Source: Ruminiclostridium cellulolyticum H10 (GTDB taxonomy: Bacteria > Bacillota > Clostridia > Acetivibrionales > DSM-1351). From it: a DNA stretch of 64,000 nt. A program made the position numbers and the translations under genes. The notes beneath the pieces were generated by a model. That model did no database searches and was not told the origin of the DNA. It saw only the letters and a program-made list of their open reading frames with translations. Within the stretch, counting starts at the first letter, position 1. Each line of letters begins with the position of its first letter. The DNA lies in contig NC_011898.1 in assembly GCF_000022065.1 (NCBI RefSeq), positions 1,386,001-1,450,000 of the forward strand, in the 5' to 3' direction. Below, in pieces: positions 36,690 to 45,704 of this stretch.

Positions 36690-37451
36690 ATGTACGAAAC
36701 GCTTTCAACGGAATTTTTAAAGCTGAGAAGGTCAAAACTGCTGATTTACGCTTTAATTGCTGGGATTCTTCCTTCTATAGTCAAATTTCTTCAATTTATC
36801 TTAGGAAACACAGATAAAGTCGACGGCTGGCAGTGGTTTCTGGCTTCAAGGCAGGAAATCATGGTTTTTGGAGTACTGATAACAGTTATTTTATCTTCGA
36901 GTTTCATATTCAATATGGAATACCAATACGGTACTGCTTCGTATATCTATACTTCAAGGGTTCCTAAAATTCAGATTTTTCTGGCTAAGTTGCTGACCAT
37001 ATTTGCCGTGGTGGTATTGATTTTTGCAGTAACTTTGGCATCAGAGCTACTGTTCGGGGTTATAGCAATAAAAACCGCAATTCCCGGGGCTCTGTTACTA
37101 AAATTAATCAAAGTTACAGTATGGTACATGCTGTCCTATGGATTTCTGTCAACCATAGTTATTTTGATTTCAGTATTAACTAAACGGTTTGTGCTTACAT
37201 CCGTGATTGTATTTGGATATATGATGCTGGTTTTTCCCTTTCATTTAAAGAATAATATTTACATATCTCCTTTTATGACGCCTACGGCAGTTGCTGCCCG
37301 GATTTTCGGTTCAAACAACTACATATTGGTCAGCTATTTCAAGGATGTATCTGTAAATACTACTGCCGCTGCAGTGTTTATTATTGCTTTGACAGCAATT
37401 TCATTGGCTTTGGGGCTAATAGTGTACCACAAGTCGGATGCACTTTTATAA
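36690..37451 (+). CDS. ABC-2 type permease (BcrB/immunity-type), first subunit
   Basis: 253 residues with about six transmembrane segments (for example LLTIFAVVVLIFAVTLASELLFG). It starts MYETLSTEFLKLRRSKLLIYAL, the usual LanE/LanG-like N-terminus. ATG follows GCGGGGTG. It is followed by a second permease 20 nt downstream and an ATPase, so the exporter is probably a heterodimer. The substrate is likely a membrane-active peptide or similar, inferred from module type. Confidence 0.85.
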   Translation: MYETLSTEFLKLRRSKLLIYALIAGILPSIVKFLQFILGNTDKVDGWQWFLASRQEIMVFGVLITVILSSSFIFNMEYQYGTASYIYTSRVPKIQIFLAKLLTIFAVVVLIFAVTLASELLFGVIAIKTAIPGALLLKLIKVTVWYMLSYGFLSTIVILISVLTKRFVLTSVIVFGYMMLVFPFHLKNNIYISPFMTPTAVAARIFGSNNYILVSYFKDVSVNTTAAAVFIIALTAISLALGLIVYHKSDALL

Positions 37452-37471
37452 TGTAAATGGTGGAGGGTCAA

Positions 37472-38203
37472 ATGTTTCTGAATCTGATTTATACAGAGCT
37501 GATAAAATACAAGAGAACACCGGTCTTCTGGATGATTGCAATAGGAGGGGTTCTTACGGCAGGTACTGCAATGCTCCTTGTAACATCAGAGAAAGCTGTT
37601 GCAACATGGGATGGCTTTACGGTGGCAGGTATGAACGGTATAAACCTTGTGGCGTTGTTCATTGTTGCAGTAATGACAGGATATGTTATCTCGGGGGAGT
37701 ATCAGCAAAGTACTATAGGCATATTGTTTACATATCCGGTTTCAAAGATAAAGCTGTTTATGTCAAAACAAGCAGTAATGTTGATTTTTTGTATAAGCTT
37801 GTATATTTCATTTCTGGTATCGGCTTTTCTATTTGGCATTGTGTTTATTGGCATTCCTGAATGGAAACTGATATTAAAACTGTTAAGGCTGATATTTATT
37901 ATGGCTGGCCTGAATTTTGTACTTGTTCCGCTCACATCATTGATATGTCTGTTGGTCAAATCAGCCGGAACGAGTATATTTACCGGGATGGGTTACTTTA
38001 TTTCATATATGTGTTTTATAAATATGAAAAACAGTCTTTTTATACTGACCTGCACACCCAACAAGCTTGTTGATAATTATTTTGTGACAGAAAGTATAGG
38101 CAGGGGTGATGTAAAGGGCATTCTGGCAGTGTCGGCAGCGGTTTTTGTAACCTCGGCTTTAATTAGTGCTGTTTATTATTCAAGGCATGATGTGTATAAA
38201 TAA
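37472..38203 (+). CDS. ABC-2 type permease, second subunit
   Basis: 243 residues, six hydrophobic segments, N-terminus MFLNLIYTELIKYKRTPVFWM. ATG 37472 follows GGAGGGTCAA; the in-frame ATG at 37457 is on the wrong side of that ribosome site. It resembles the first subunit in layout but is clearly diverged. It ends 19 nt before the ATPase gene. Confidence 0.87.
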   Translation: MFLNLIYTELIKYKRTPVFWMIAIGGVLTAGTAMLLVTSEKAVATWDGFTVAGMNGINLVALFIVAVMTGYVISGEYQQSTIGILFTYPVSKIKLFMSKQAVMLIFCISLYISFLVSAFLFGIVFIGIPEWKLILKLLRLIFIMAGLNFVLVPLTSLICLLVKSAGTSIFTGMGYFISYMCFINMKNSLFILTCTPNKLVDNYFVTESIGRGDVKGILAVSAAVFVTSALISAVYYSRHDVYK

Positions 38204-38222
38204 ATAATGGGAGGGTGTAAAT

Positions 38223-39146
38223 GTGGATTATATATTAAAAACTCAAAATCTTTGTAAATTATATAAAAATAAAAAAGCTGTAAACGGTGTGAATATAAAT
38301 GTTTCCAAGGGCGATATATACGGATTTCTCGGTCAGAACGGAGCTGGCAAGACAACAACCATCAGAATGATCCTGGGACTTATAAAGCCAACAGAGGGAG
38401 AGGTTTTTCTGTTCGGAGAGAGGATTTTCCCAGGGCAGAATGCACATTACGGCAGAATAGGTTCGGTTATTGAAACCGCCGGCTTTTATCCAAACCTGAC
38501 AGCAGTTGAAAATCTGGAGATACATAGACGGCTTATGGGTGTCACAAATAAAAGTTATCTTGAGGAAGCCCTTGAAATAACGGGCCTGACAGATGTACGA
38601 AACAAGAGGGTCAAGGGCTTTTCCCTCGGAATGAAACAGAGACTTGGAATATCAAGAGCACTGCTGCATAAGCCGGAATTCCTGATACTTGACGAGCCTA
38701 CAAATGGTCTTGATCCAGTGGGGATAAAGGAAATCCGCAAATTAATTCAAGACCTTTCCATGAAGAGGAAGATTACGGTTCTGGTATCTTCACATATACT
38801 CAGCGAGATACAGCAGATAGCTTCAAAAATAGGCATAATACATGAGGGAGCATTATTGGAGGAAATTGATTTTGAGTCTCTCAAAAAGAAAAGCAGAAGC
38901 TATATTGAGATTAAGACAAGCGATGATAAAAAAGCATCTTTCCTGCTTGAAAAAAGGAAAATTACGGATTATAAGGTTATTGAGCAAGGAGTTATCAGGG
39001 TTTACGAGAAGCTGAACGAGTCATCTATCTTCAACCGTATATTATCCGAAAATGGTGTAGAGGTGAGTGAAATAAGAGTCATGAATGACACTCTGGAAGA
39101 TTATTTTCTGCAGTTGACAGGTGGTTCGTTCAGGATACAAAGTTGA
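38223..39146 (+). CDS. ABC transporter ATP-binding protein, BcrA/NatA type
   Basis: 307 residues with Walker A GQNGAGKTT, signature FSLGMKQRLGISRAL and Walker B FLILDEPTNGLD. The C-terminal 80 residues are the variable extension of bacitracin-exporter ATPases. The start is GTG 38223 after GGGAGGG; an ATG two bases earlier is out of frame. It is the last gene of the module. The terminator behind it is now split by an IS3 element. Confidence 0.94.
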   Translation: MDYILKTQNLCKLYKNKKAVNGVNINVSKGDIYGFLGQNGAGKTTTIRMILGLIKPTEGEVFLFGERIFPGQNAHYGRIGSVIETAGFYPNLTAVENLEIHRRLMGVTNKSYLEEALEITGLTDVRNKRVKGFSLGMKQRLGISRALLHKPEFLILDEPTNGLDPVGIKEIRKLIQDLSMKRKITVLVSSHILSEIQQIASKIGIIHEGALLEEIDFESLKKKSRSYIEIKTSDDKKASFLLEKRKITDYKVIEQGVIRVYEKLNESSIFNRILSENGVEVSEIRVMNDTLEDYFLQLTGGSFRIQS

Positions 39147-39156
39147 GCTATATCCG

Positions 39157-39177
39157 CTAAAAAGAAGTACCCCCGGT
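39157..39177. terminator. Left arm of a bidirectional terminator split by the IS3 element
   Basis: CTAAAAAGAAGTACCCCCGG (39157-39176) is the exact reverse complement of 40726-40745. Together they formed a 20-bp stem with a 7-nt loop serving the ABC operon and the convergent oxidoreductase gene. Confidence 0.88.
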
Positions 39178-39232
39178 TGTACCGACCCCCAAAAGTTAGA
39201 CCATAATCTAACGATTGGAGGTCGGTATTTTT

Positions 39233-39811
39233 ATGGCTAAATATTCTTTTGAATTTAAGAAACAAATTGTAAAAGCCTATCTAAATGGAGAAGGAGGATA
39301 CGAGTATCTTGCAAAGCAGTATGATATCCCCTCGTTTAACAACATTAAGAAATGGGTCCTTAATTATAATGCTTTTGGCGACGAAGGTTTGGTGCGTTCT
39401 CGCAAACAAAAAAAATACTCTTTCGAATATAAACTTCATGTTGTAGAATTATATTTAACAAGTGAGGTTTCATATCAAGAGTTAGCTATTCAAGAAGGAA
39501 TTCGTAATCCTGCACTGATTGTTAAGTGGGTGAACGATTTTCGGATTGCTGGTCCGGATGCTTTGAGACCTAAGAAGAAAGGTCGGAAGAAACCATTGAG
39601 CCTAAAAAGAAAAGTAACAGATACCAATGCAACTGAATCAATTATTGTTGATACTAGTGCTGAATATGTTAAACAGCTTGAAGATGAACTTTTAAAGTTA
39701 CGTATAGAGAATGCCTATTTAAAAGAACTGAGGAGGCTGCGTTTAGAGGAGGAAACTCTTCTGAAAAAGCAGCGAGAATCGTCTACAGCCTCCGAGGAGA
39801 TTTCAAACTAA
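39233..39811 (+). CDS. IS3-family transposase OrfA (helix-turn-helix)
   Basis: 192 residues from ATG 39233 (MAKYSFEFKKQIVKAYL), with GGAGGTCGG upstream. It has two tandem helix-turn-helix units (about 1-60 and 65-120) and a C-terminal leucine-rich helix (VKQLEDELLKLRIENAYLKEL) used for dimerisation and for joining OrfB. A slippery GAAAAAG at 39763-39769, preceded by an internal GGAGG, would shift some ribosomes -1 into OrfB. Confidence 0.92.
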   Translation: MAKYSFEFKKQIVKAYLNGEGGYEYLAKQYDIPSFNNIKKWVLNYNAFGDEGLVRSRKQKKYSFEYKLHVVELYLTSEVSYQELAIQEGIRNPALIVKWVNDFRIAGPDALRPKKKGRKKPLSLKRKVTDTNATESIIVDTSAEYVKQLEDELLKLRIENAYLKELRRLRLEEETLLKKQRESSTASEEISN

Positions 39812-40653
39812 AAGACATTCTCGCAGTAGTAGGCTTTCCTAAAGCAACATATATGTATTGGCAGAAAAGATTTGATAGAGAGAATCCAGACAAAGAACTG
39901 GAAGATAAGATATTGGAGATTCATGAGAATAATAAGAATTATGGATATCGTCGTATGTATGGTGAACTCAGGAATCAAGAATTTATAGTAAACAAGAAGA
40001 AAGTACAGCGAATTATGCAAAAGCTTAGTCTTCAAGTTACTTCTTTTACCAGAAAAAGTCGCAAGTACAGTTCTTATAAGGGAAAAGTTGGAACAGTTGC
40101 ACCTAACAGAATCCGTAGACGTTTCAATACTCATATTCCACACCAGAAGATTACAACTGATACAACAGAGTTTAAATACTACGAAGTTGATTCCAAGGGA
40201 CATATGACAATGCATAAGCTTTACCTGGATCCTTTTATGGATATGTACAATAGTGAAATAGTAAGTTTCGGTATTGATAAACATCCATCTGCAGTAAATA
40301 TTATGAGTGCACTTAATAAAGCTATTGAAATCACATCTGATTGTCCTTATAGAAGAACATTCCATTCAGATCAAGGTTGGGCTTATCAGATGAAAGTATA
40401 CTCACATCGTCTCAAAGAAGAACGGATTTTTCAAAGTATGTCTAGAAAAGGTAACTGCCATGATAATTCAGTAATGGAAAACTTCTTTGGTCTGCTAAAA
40501 CAAGAGATATACTATGGAGTTGTGTACTACAGCTACGAGGACTTAAAAAATGCAATAGAACGATACATAAAGTATTATAACGAGCAAAGAATTAAAGAGA
40601 AACTAGGATGGCTGAGTCCTGCTCAATACAGACTTAGGCTCTTGGCTGCATAA
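39763..40653 (+). CDS. IS3-family transposase OrfB (DDE integrase), made by -1 frameshift
   Basis: The reading frame is open from the slippery site (AARIVYSLRGDFKLKDI...) through 40653; an ATG at 39853 is the first methionine but is unlikely to be the real start. The N-terminal HTH_21 region (NYGYRRMYGELR) is followed by the rve integrase core. Catalytic residues are Asp in KITTDTTEFKYY, Asp in TFHSDQGWAYQ and Glu in NSVMENFFGLLKQE, and the C-terminus is YNEQRIKEKLGWLSPAQYR. Expected product is an OrfAB fusion of about 470 residues. Confidence 0.9.
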   Translation, partial: EKAARIVYSLRGDFKLKDILAVVGFPKATYMYWQKRFDRENPDKELEDKILEIHENNKNYGYRRMYGELRNQEFIVNKKKVQRIMQKLSLQVTSFTRKSRKYSSYKGKVGTVAPNRIRRRFNTHIPHQKITTDTTEFKYYEVDSKGHMTMHKLYLDPFMDMYNSEIVSFGIDKHPSAVNIMSALNKAIEITSDCPYRRTFHSDQGWAYQMKVYSHRLKEERIFQSMSRKGNCHDNSVMENFFGLLKQEIYYGVVYYSYEDLKNAIERYIKYYNEQRIKEKLGWLSPAQYRLRLLAA

Positions 40654-40719
40654 AAAATGCGTAACAAATATCAAAATCTGTTACGCAATAAAGTCTAACT
40701 TTTTGGGGTCACATCAGGT

Positions 40720-40745
40720 TTGTGGCCGGGGGTACTTCTTTTTAG
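40720..40745. terminator. Right arm of the IS3-split terminator
   Basis: CCGGGGGTACTTCTTTTTAG at 40726-40745, preceded by loop bases TTGTGG. As it stands, only this half lies next to the oxidoreductase gene (minus strand), with the T-run now on the wrong side for a local hairpin. Confidence 0.85.
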
Positions 40746-40752
40746 TTGCTTT

Positions 40753-43700
40753 CTATAGCTCTGCCATACGCTTCAAACGCTCGTACTTTTCTTTGGCATG
40801 TTCTTCTGCACGGGAGAACAAGTCTTCCGCCTCTTCGGGGAACAACTTGGAAAGCGATGAATACCTTACCTGTGACATCAGGAATTCCCTGAAACTTTCC
40901 TTAGGTTCTTTGGAATCCAGAATAAAGGGATTCTTACCTTCCTTCTTAAGATCAGGGTTATACCTGAACAGGTGCCAGTATCCGGCTGAAACAGCGGCAG
41001 CTGAATTTGCTATGCTTCTTCCCATACCGTCCTTGATTCCATGGCTTATACATGGAGAATATGCAATAATAATGGAGGGCCCTTTGTATGCTTCGGCTTC
41101 AGCGATGGCTTTTAGCATCTGGTTTCTGTCTGCACCTATTCCGACCTGTGCAACGTAGACATTTCCATAAGTCATCATCTGTGCCGCAAGATCCTTTTTG
41201 GCCTGCTTCTTACCAGAAGAAGCAAACTTTGCAATAGCGGATGTTGGAGTTGCCTTAGAAGCCTGGCCTCCTGTATTTGAATATATTTCAGTATCAAATA
41301 CAAGCATGTTGATATCATCCCCCGTAGAGAGAACATGGTCAACTCCGCCAAAACCAATATCGTAAGCCCAACCGTCTCCGCCTACTACCCATATTGAACG
41401 TTTAACAAGATAGTCTTGCTTTTCAAGAAGCTCATTAACCAGTTGCATTTGCTTCTGATCTTTATTTGAATAACTCTGTAATGCATTAATAAGATCTTCA
41501 CTTGCTCCTTTTGAGGCTGCACCGTCCTCAACACTCTCCAGCCATTTTGACAACAAAGGCCTCATGCTTTCTTCAATGTCCAACTCCAAAAGCTCGTTGG
41601 CAACATCTCTGAGCCGTTCTCTTATTTGTTTTACACCAAGGTACATACCGTAACCGAATTCTGCATTATCCTCAAAAAGGGAATTTGCCCAAGCAGGGCC
41701 TTTGCCCTCGTGGTTTACCGTATATGAGCTTGTAGGATATGAGGCAGCCCATATGGATGAACAGCCTGTTGCATTGGCAATCATCATCCTGTCGCCATAA
41801 AGCTGTGTTATAAGCTTGATGTATGGGGTCTCACCACAGCCCGCACATGCACCTGAGAATTCCATCAAAGGCTTTCTGAACTGGCTGTCCTTAATAGTCT
41901 TATTGCCAAAATTACCGCCCTTATATCCTATATTTCTGGTTACAAAATCAAAGTTAGGAATTTCTCTTTCAGTCTGTGTACTAAGCTTTTTCATAACCAG
42001 TGCCTTAGGCTTTGCGGGACATACATCGGCACAGTTGCCGCAGCCTGTACAGTCCATAGGACTTATCTGTATTCTGAATTGATATTCTTCCAGTCCCTTA
42101 CCCACAGCCTTTTTGGTAACAAAGGATTCAGGTGCATCCTTTAACTCTTCTTCAGTAGCCAAAGTAGGCCGGATAACGGCATGAGGACATACGAGAGAGC
42201 AAATGTTACACTGTATACAGGTTTCGGGAATCCATTCGGGAACATTGACTGCGATACCTCTCTTTTCGTAGGCTGAGGTTCCGTTTGGAAGAGTTCCATC
42301 CTCAATTCCCTTAAATGTACTTACAGGAAGATCCTCACCCTTCATGGCGTTCATAGGTCTCATTATTTTACTGATGAATTCAGGTTCTTCTATATCACTG
42401 TGAGAAGTATCCTGTGCGTCTTTCCAGCTATCCGGGACATTTACCTTAACTATGGCGTTAATTCCCTTATCAATTGCTTCATGGTTAACCTTGACAATAT
42501 TTTCGCCCTTTTGGCCATAGCTCTTTACAACGGCATCTTTGAGATATTTGACAGCATCTTCCATAGGAATAATATTGGCAAGTTTAAAGAAAGCTGCTTG
42601 CATTATCATGTTAATCCTGTTTCCAAGACCGATTGATTCAGCAATCTTAGTTGCATCAACAGTATAAAACTGTATATTATTTTGGGCAATCTGCCTTTTT
42701 ATTTCAGCGGGCAGATGGTCTTCTAGCTCTTTTTCATCCCATAGGCAGTTCAACACGAAAATACCGCCTTTTTTAATTCCTTTGAGTAAATCATACTGAT
42801 TTACGTAGGATTGGTTATGGCAGGCGATATAATCAGCCTCATTTATAAGGTATGCAGATTTTATACGTTCATCTCCGAACCTGAGATGAGACATGGTAAC
42901 TCCGCCTGATTTCTTAGAGTCATATGCAAAGTAGCCCTGTGCAAATTTTTCGGTATGGTCCCCGATAATCTTTATTGCCTGCTTGTTTGCTCCTACTGTA
43001 CCATCGGAGCCGAGCCCCCAGAATTTGCATCTAATTGTAGACTTTGGCTCCGCGTTGATTTTTTCATTTACTGTCAGTGATGTATGAGTAACATCATCAT
43101 CAATACCAATAGTAAACTGATCTTTTGGATTCTGCTGTTCCAAGTTGTCATATACAGCTTTAATATCCGAAGGTGTTGTATCCTTGGAAGCCAGTCCAAA
43201 TCTTCCGCCTACTATAACAGGAGCATCCGGTACACTGTAAAATGCAGCCTTTACATCAAGATATAAAGGTTCCCCTACTGAACCGGGTTCCTTAGTTCTA
43301 TCCAATACAGCTATTTTTTTTACTGTTTTAGGGATTACATTAAGCAGGTGTTTTACAGAAAATGGTCTGAAAAGGTGAACCTTTACAAGCCCGTATTTTT
43401 TCCCCTGACTGTTCATGTAATCAATGGTTTCTTCAACGACGTCGGTGATTGAACCCATTGCAACAATTATATTTTCAGCATCAGGTGCGCCATAATAGTC
43501 AAAAAGGCCATGTTTCCGACCTGTGAGAGCTCCCACCTTATTCATATAATCCTCAACAATACCTACAATGTCGTTGTAAAAAGGATTTAATGCTTCCCGA
43601 CCCTGAAAATAAACGTCAGGGTTTTGAGCCGTGCCTCTTGTAACCGGATGGTTAGGGGACAAAGCTCTGTCTCTGAACTCCTTAACTGCCTCATAATCTA

Positions 43701-44283
43701 CCAGACTTGCCAAATCCTCATAGTCCAGTGCTTCGACCTTCTGTATTTCGTGTGATGTTCTGAATCCGTCAAAGAAATGGAGGAAAGGAAGTCTTCCTTT
43801 TATTGAAGCCAAATGGGCTACAGGTGCCAAATCCATTATTTCCTGAACTGAACCTGAAGCCAGCATGACTACTCCTGTTTGCCGTGTAGCCATAACATCC
43901 TGATGATCTCCGAAAATTGAAAGTGCATGAGTTGCAATAGCCCTTGCACTTACATGGAATACAGCCGGAAGCAGTTCTCCCGCAACCTTGTACATATTTG
44001 GAATCATTAATAACAAACCTTGGGAAGCCGTAAATGTAGTAGTAAGGGCACCTGCTTGAAGAGAACCATGGAGAGTACCCGCAGCACCTGCTTCTGACTG
44101 CATTTCAACTACCCTGACTTTCTGTCCGAAAATATTTTTTTTGCCTTTGGCAGACCATTCATCAACTAACTCTGCCATGTTTGATGATGGTGTTATAGGA
44201 TAGATTGCAGCAACATCGGTAAAGGCATATGAGACATAAGCAGCCGCAGTATTACCGTCTACCGTCATTTTAATTTTTGACAT
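40753..44283 (-). CDS. nifJ: Pyruvate:ferredoxin (flavodoxin) oxidoreductase, single-chain
   Basis: 1176-residue homodimeric enzyme converting pyruvate and CoA to acetyl-CoA, CO2 and reduced ferredoxin, the core of clostridial fermentation. Domains in order: N-terminal pyrimidine/thiamine-binding domain (YPITPSSNMAE, EMQSEAGAAGTLHGS), transketolase C-like domain, gamma domain (CKFWGLGSDGTVGANK), two 4Fe-4S ferredoxin motifs (CIQCNICSLVCPH and CTGCGNCADVCPA), and the thiamine diphosphate domain (CAGCGETPYIK, GGDGWAYDIGFGG). ATG has ACGGGGGTG upstream. A small DUF3787-like gene lies just upstream on the same strand. Confidence 0.97.
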   Translation of the reverse strand: MSKIKMTVDGNTAAAYVSYAFTDVAAIYPITPSSNMAELVDEWSAKGKKNIFGQKVRVVEMQSEAGAAGTLHGSLQAGALTTTFTASQGLLLMIPNMYKVAGELLPAVFHVSARAIATHALSIFGDHQDVMATRQTGVVMLASGSVQEIMDLAPVAHLASIKGRLPFLHFFDGFRTSHEIQKVEALDYEDLASLVDYEAVKEFRDRALSPNHPVTRGTAQNPDVYFQGREALNPFYNDIVGIVEDYMNKVGALTGRKHGLFDYYGAPDAENIIVAMGSITDVVEETIDYMNSQGKKYGLVKVHLFRPFSVKHLLNVIPKTVKKIAVLDRTKEPGSVGEPLYLDVKAAFYSVPDAPVIVGGRFGLASKDTTPSDIKAVYDNLEQQNPKDQFTIGIDDDVTHTSLTVNEKINAEPKSTIRCKFWGLGSDGTVGANKQAIKIIGDHTEKFAQGYFAYDSKKSGGVTMSHLRFGDERIKSAYLINEADYIACHNQSYVNQYDLLKGIKKGGIFVLNCLWDEKELEDHLPAEIKRQIAQNNIQFYTVDATKIAESIGLGNRINMIMQAAFFKLANIIPMEDAVKYLKDAVVKSYGQKGENIVKVNHEAIDKGINAIVKVNVPDSWKDAQDTSHSDIEEPEFISKIMRPMNAMKGEDLPVSTFKGIEDGTLPNGTSAYEKRGIAVNVPEWIPETCIQCNICSLVCPHAVIRPTLATEEELKDAPESFVTKKAVGKGLEEYQFRIQISPMDCTGCGNCADVCPAKPKALVMKKLSTQTEREIPNFDFVTRNIGYKGGNFGNKTIKDSQFRKPLMEFSGACAGCGETPYIKLITQLYGDRMMIANATGCSSIWAASYPTSSYTVNHEGKGPAWANSLFEDNAEFGYGMYLGVKQIRERLRDVANELLELDIEESMRPLLSKWLESVEDGAASKGASEDLINALQSYSNKDQKQMQLVNELLEKQDYLVKRSIWVVGGDGWAYDIGFGGVDHVLSTGDDINMLVFDTEIYSNTGGQASKATPTSAIAKFASSGKKQAKKDLAAQMMTYGNVYVAQVGIGADRNQMLKAIAEAEAYKGPSIIIAYSPCISHGIKDGMGRSIANSAAAVSAGYWHLFRYNPDLKKEGKNPFILDSKEPKESFREFLMSQVRYSSLSKLFPEEAEDLFSRAEEHAKEKYERLKRMAEL

Positions 44284-44303
44284 TTTAAAAACACCCCCGT
44301 TTA

Positions 44304-44495
44304 TTAAAGTTTACTTCCATTATCTACCCATTTTTTAGCTTCTGAAACACCTTCTGTTTTAGGAATTACCACGTTAGTGTGTTTTTGCTTTGTCGCTTCG
44401 TTTGTCCAGGCAGCTGTACCTTCATTGTCTGTAGGCCTGTAAGCTGTCTGCCGTCTGTTGTCACGTCCTTCAAGCTGTGCATCTTTTTTATTCAT
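44304..44495 (-). CDS. Small DUF3787-like protein upstream of nifJ
   Basis: 63 residues, hydrophilic. The C-terminal half AAWTNEATKQKHTNVVIPKTEGVSEAKKWVDNGSK fits the short AAW...IP...AKxWVD pattern I associate with DUF3787 of clostridia; function unknown. ATG 44495 is chosen because GGAGGTAGTT lies just in front; an ATG at 44507 overlaps that site. The gene ends 20 nt before nifJ, so both are likely one transcript. Confidence 0.65.
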   Translation of the reverse strand: MNKKDAQLEGRDNRRQTAYRPTDNEGTAAWTNEATKQKHTNVVIPKTEGVSEAKKWVDNGSKL

Positions 44496-44629
44496 AACTA
44501 CCTCCAAGTAAAATTTTTATTAATAATAAAAGAGAAATATTAACCCTATACAAAAATATAAGATATAAAAAATTATTTGCTTTATTATGTTTTTTATTCG
44601 AAAAGTAGCAAATGAATAACAATAAAAAA

Positions 44630-44665
44630 GTCCGGTTGGAAAGTTTTCTAACTTTCCAACCGGAC
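44630..44665. terminator. Strong terminator, perfect 16-bp stem
   Basis: GTCCGGTTGGAAAGTT (44630-44645) and AACTTTCCAACCGGAC (44650-44665) with a TTCT loop. A T-run follows on the minus strand. It ends the beta-helix gene transcript and isolates the nifJ unit. Confidence 0.9.
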
Positions 44666-44706
44666 GATATTTTTATCAGGTACTTTGTAACTAATCAAGT
44701 CATATT

Positions 44707-45489
44707 CTAAGCTAATGAAAAAGAAGATGAAATAGTATTTTGCGTGAAGAACGAATTAACAATTTCATATTGCTTTTTAACTACAACAATATTATCAGTA
44801 GCATCATATTTTTTGGCTACACCGCTGTGTAGCAACGCACCCTTTTTTATGTAACTGGATTCTCCAATATAAAATGAATGCGTAGATTTACCCCAATTAT
44901 TAAAAGCCATAACTCCGCCTTGCACTGTGCCATTGTTTATAATTATATTTGCTGCGTCAAGATATGATATTCCGTAACAACTGCCTTTCAAAGTTCCGCC
45001 GTTCATTATTACAAAAGGCGCGGGAGTATTACTCCAATTGTATAATGCACTATAGCCTTTTATTGTTCCACCTTCAAGTTTTAGAACACCGGATCTATTA
45101 AAATAGATTCCCATACCTTTTGGATATAAATTTTCAATTACGCCAGTTTCCTTTTCATTGGAATCAATTACAGTCAATGCACCCTCCAGATATATTGTAC
45201 CGTCACAATTCGTGCTGGTAAGTTTATGACCTGCCAAATCAAGAACTATGTTGGTATTTATACCGAGAGACAGCGTGGATTTACCTAAGTTCACATCTGT
45301 AAGAAGAGTGATAGTAGTTTTATCCGGGCTATCTATAGAGTAAATTGCTTTTTCCAGTGTAGGAAACTCTTTATTGCCTACTTTTGCCTGATTGCATGTC
45401 CCACATATGGCGTTTTCTTTTTCAGGCAAAATGGTGACAACCTTAAAATTTACAATAGGTCTTAACCGTAGTTTCTTAATTTTATCCAA
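44707..45489 (-). CDS. Right-handed beta-helix-like protein without signal peptide
   Basis: About 260 residues from a TTG at 45489 that has GAGGCGAGG just upstream; an ATG at 45531 would add 14 residues but has a poor ribosome site. Repeated short strands typical of a pectate-lyase-like beta helix are visible (ITLLTDVNLGKS, IVLDLAGHKLTS, GVLKLEGGTIKGYSALYNW, FVIMNGGTLKGSCYG, IIINNGTVQGG). An N-terminal CGTC pair might bind metal. No signal peptide, membrane segment or catalytic motif is seen. It is divergent from a LytTR regulator that could control it. The role is unknown. Confidence 0.7.
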   Translation of the reverse strand: MDKIKKLRLRPIVNFKVVTILPEKENAICGTCNQAKVGNKEFPTLEKAIYSIDSPDKTTITLLTDVNLGKSTLSLGINTNIVLDLAGHKLTSTNCDGTIYLEGALTVIDSNEKETGVIENLYPKGMGIYFNRSGVLKLEGGTIKGYSALYNWSNTPAPFVIMNGGTLKGSCYGISYLDAANIIINNGTVQGGVMAFNNWGKSTHSFYIGESSYIKKGALLHSGVAKKYDATDNIVVVKKQYEIVNSFFTQNTISSSFSLA

Positions 45490-45704
45490 CTTGCCTCGCC
45501 TCTTTGTTTGAAATTTTACTGTAAACACCATTATTCATCTTTCAGTATACAACAATTTAGTTTTACTAAAAGAAAGCTTTTAAAAAAGGTAACTATATGC
45601 ATGTGATAAATTCTGATTAGTTATTCTCTCAAATATCCCCTCCAAAACCATATTTCTTATCTAGGCTAATAATACCAATATTTTTCATTAAAGTGAAGCG
45701 GTAT

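Larger units (their letters stand above)
39178..40716 (+). mobile_element. IS3-family (IS150-type) insertion sequence, 1539 bp
   Basis: It starts TG and ends CA. Terminal inverted repeats of 22 bp share GACCCC and AAAAGTTAG (17 of 22 positions match). It is flanked by 3-bp direct repeats GGT (39175-39177 and 40717-40719). Two overlapping frames encode the transposase through a -1 frameshift. All parts look intact, so it may be recent and active. Confidence 0.92.

Noticed and set aside
39853-40653. Separate OrfB gene starting at its first ATG
   Set aside because: The frame is open upstream to the GAAAAAG slippery site and matches IS3 OrfB sequence there, so a frameshift product is more likely.
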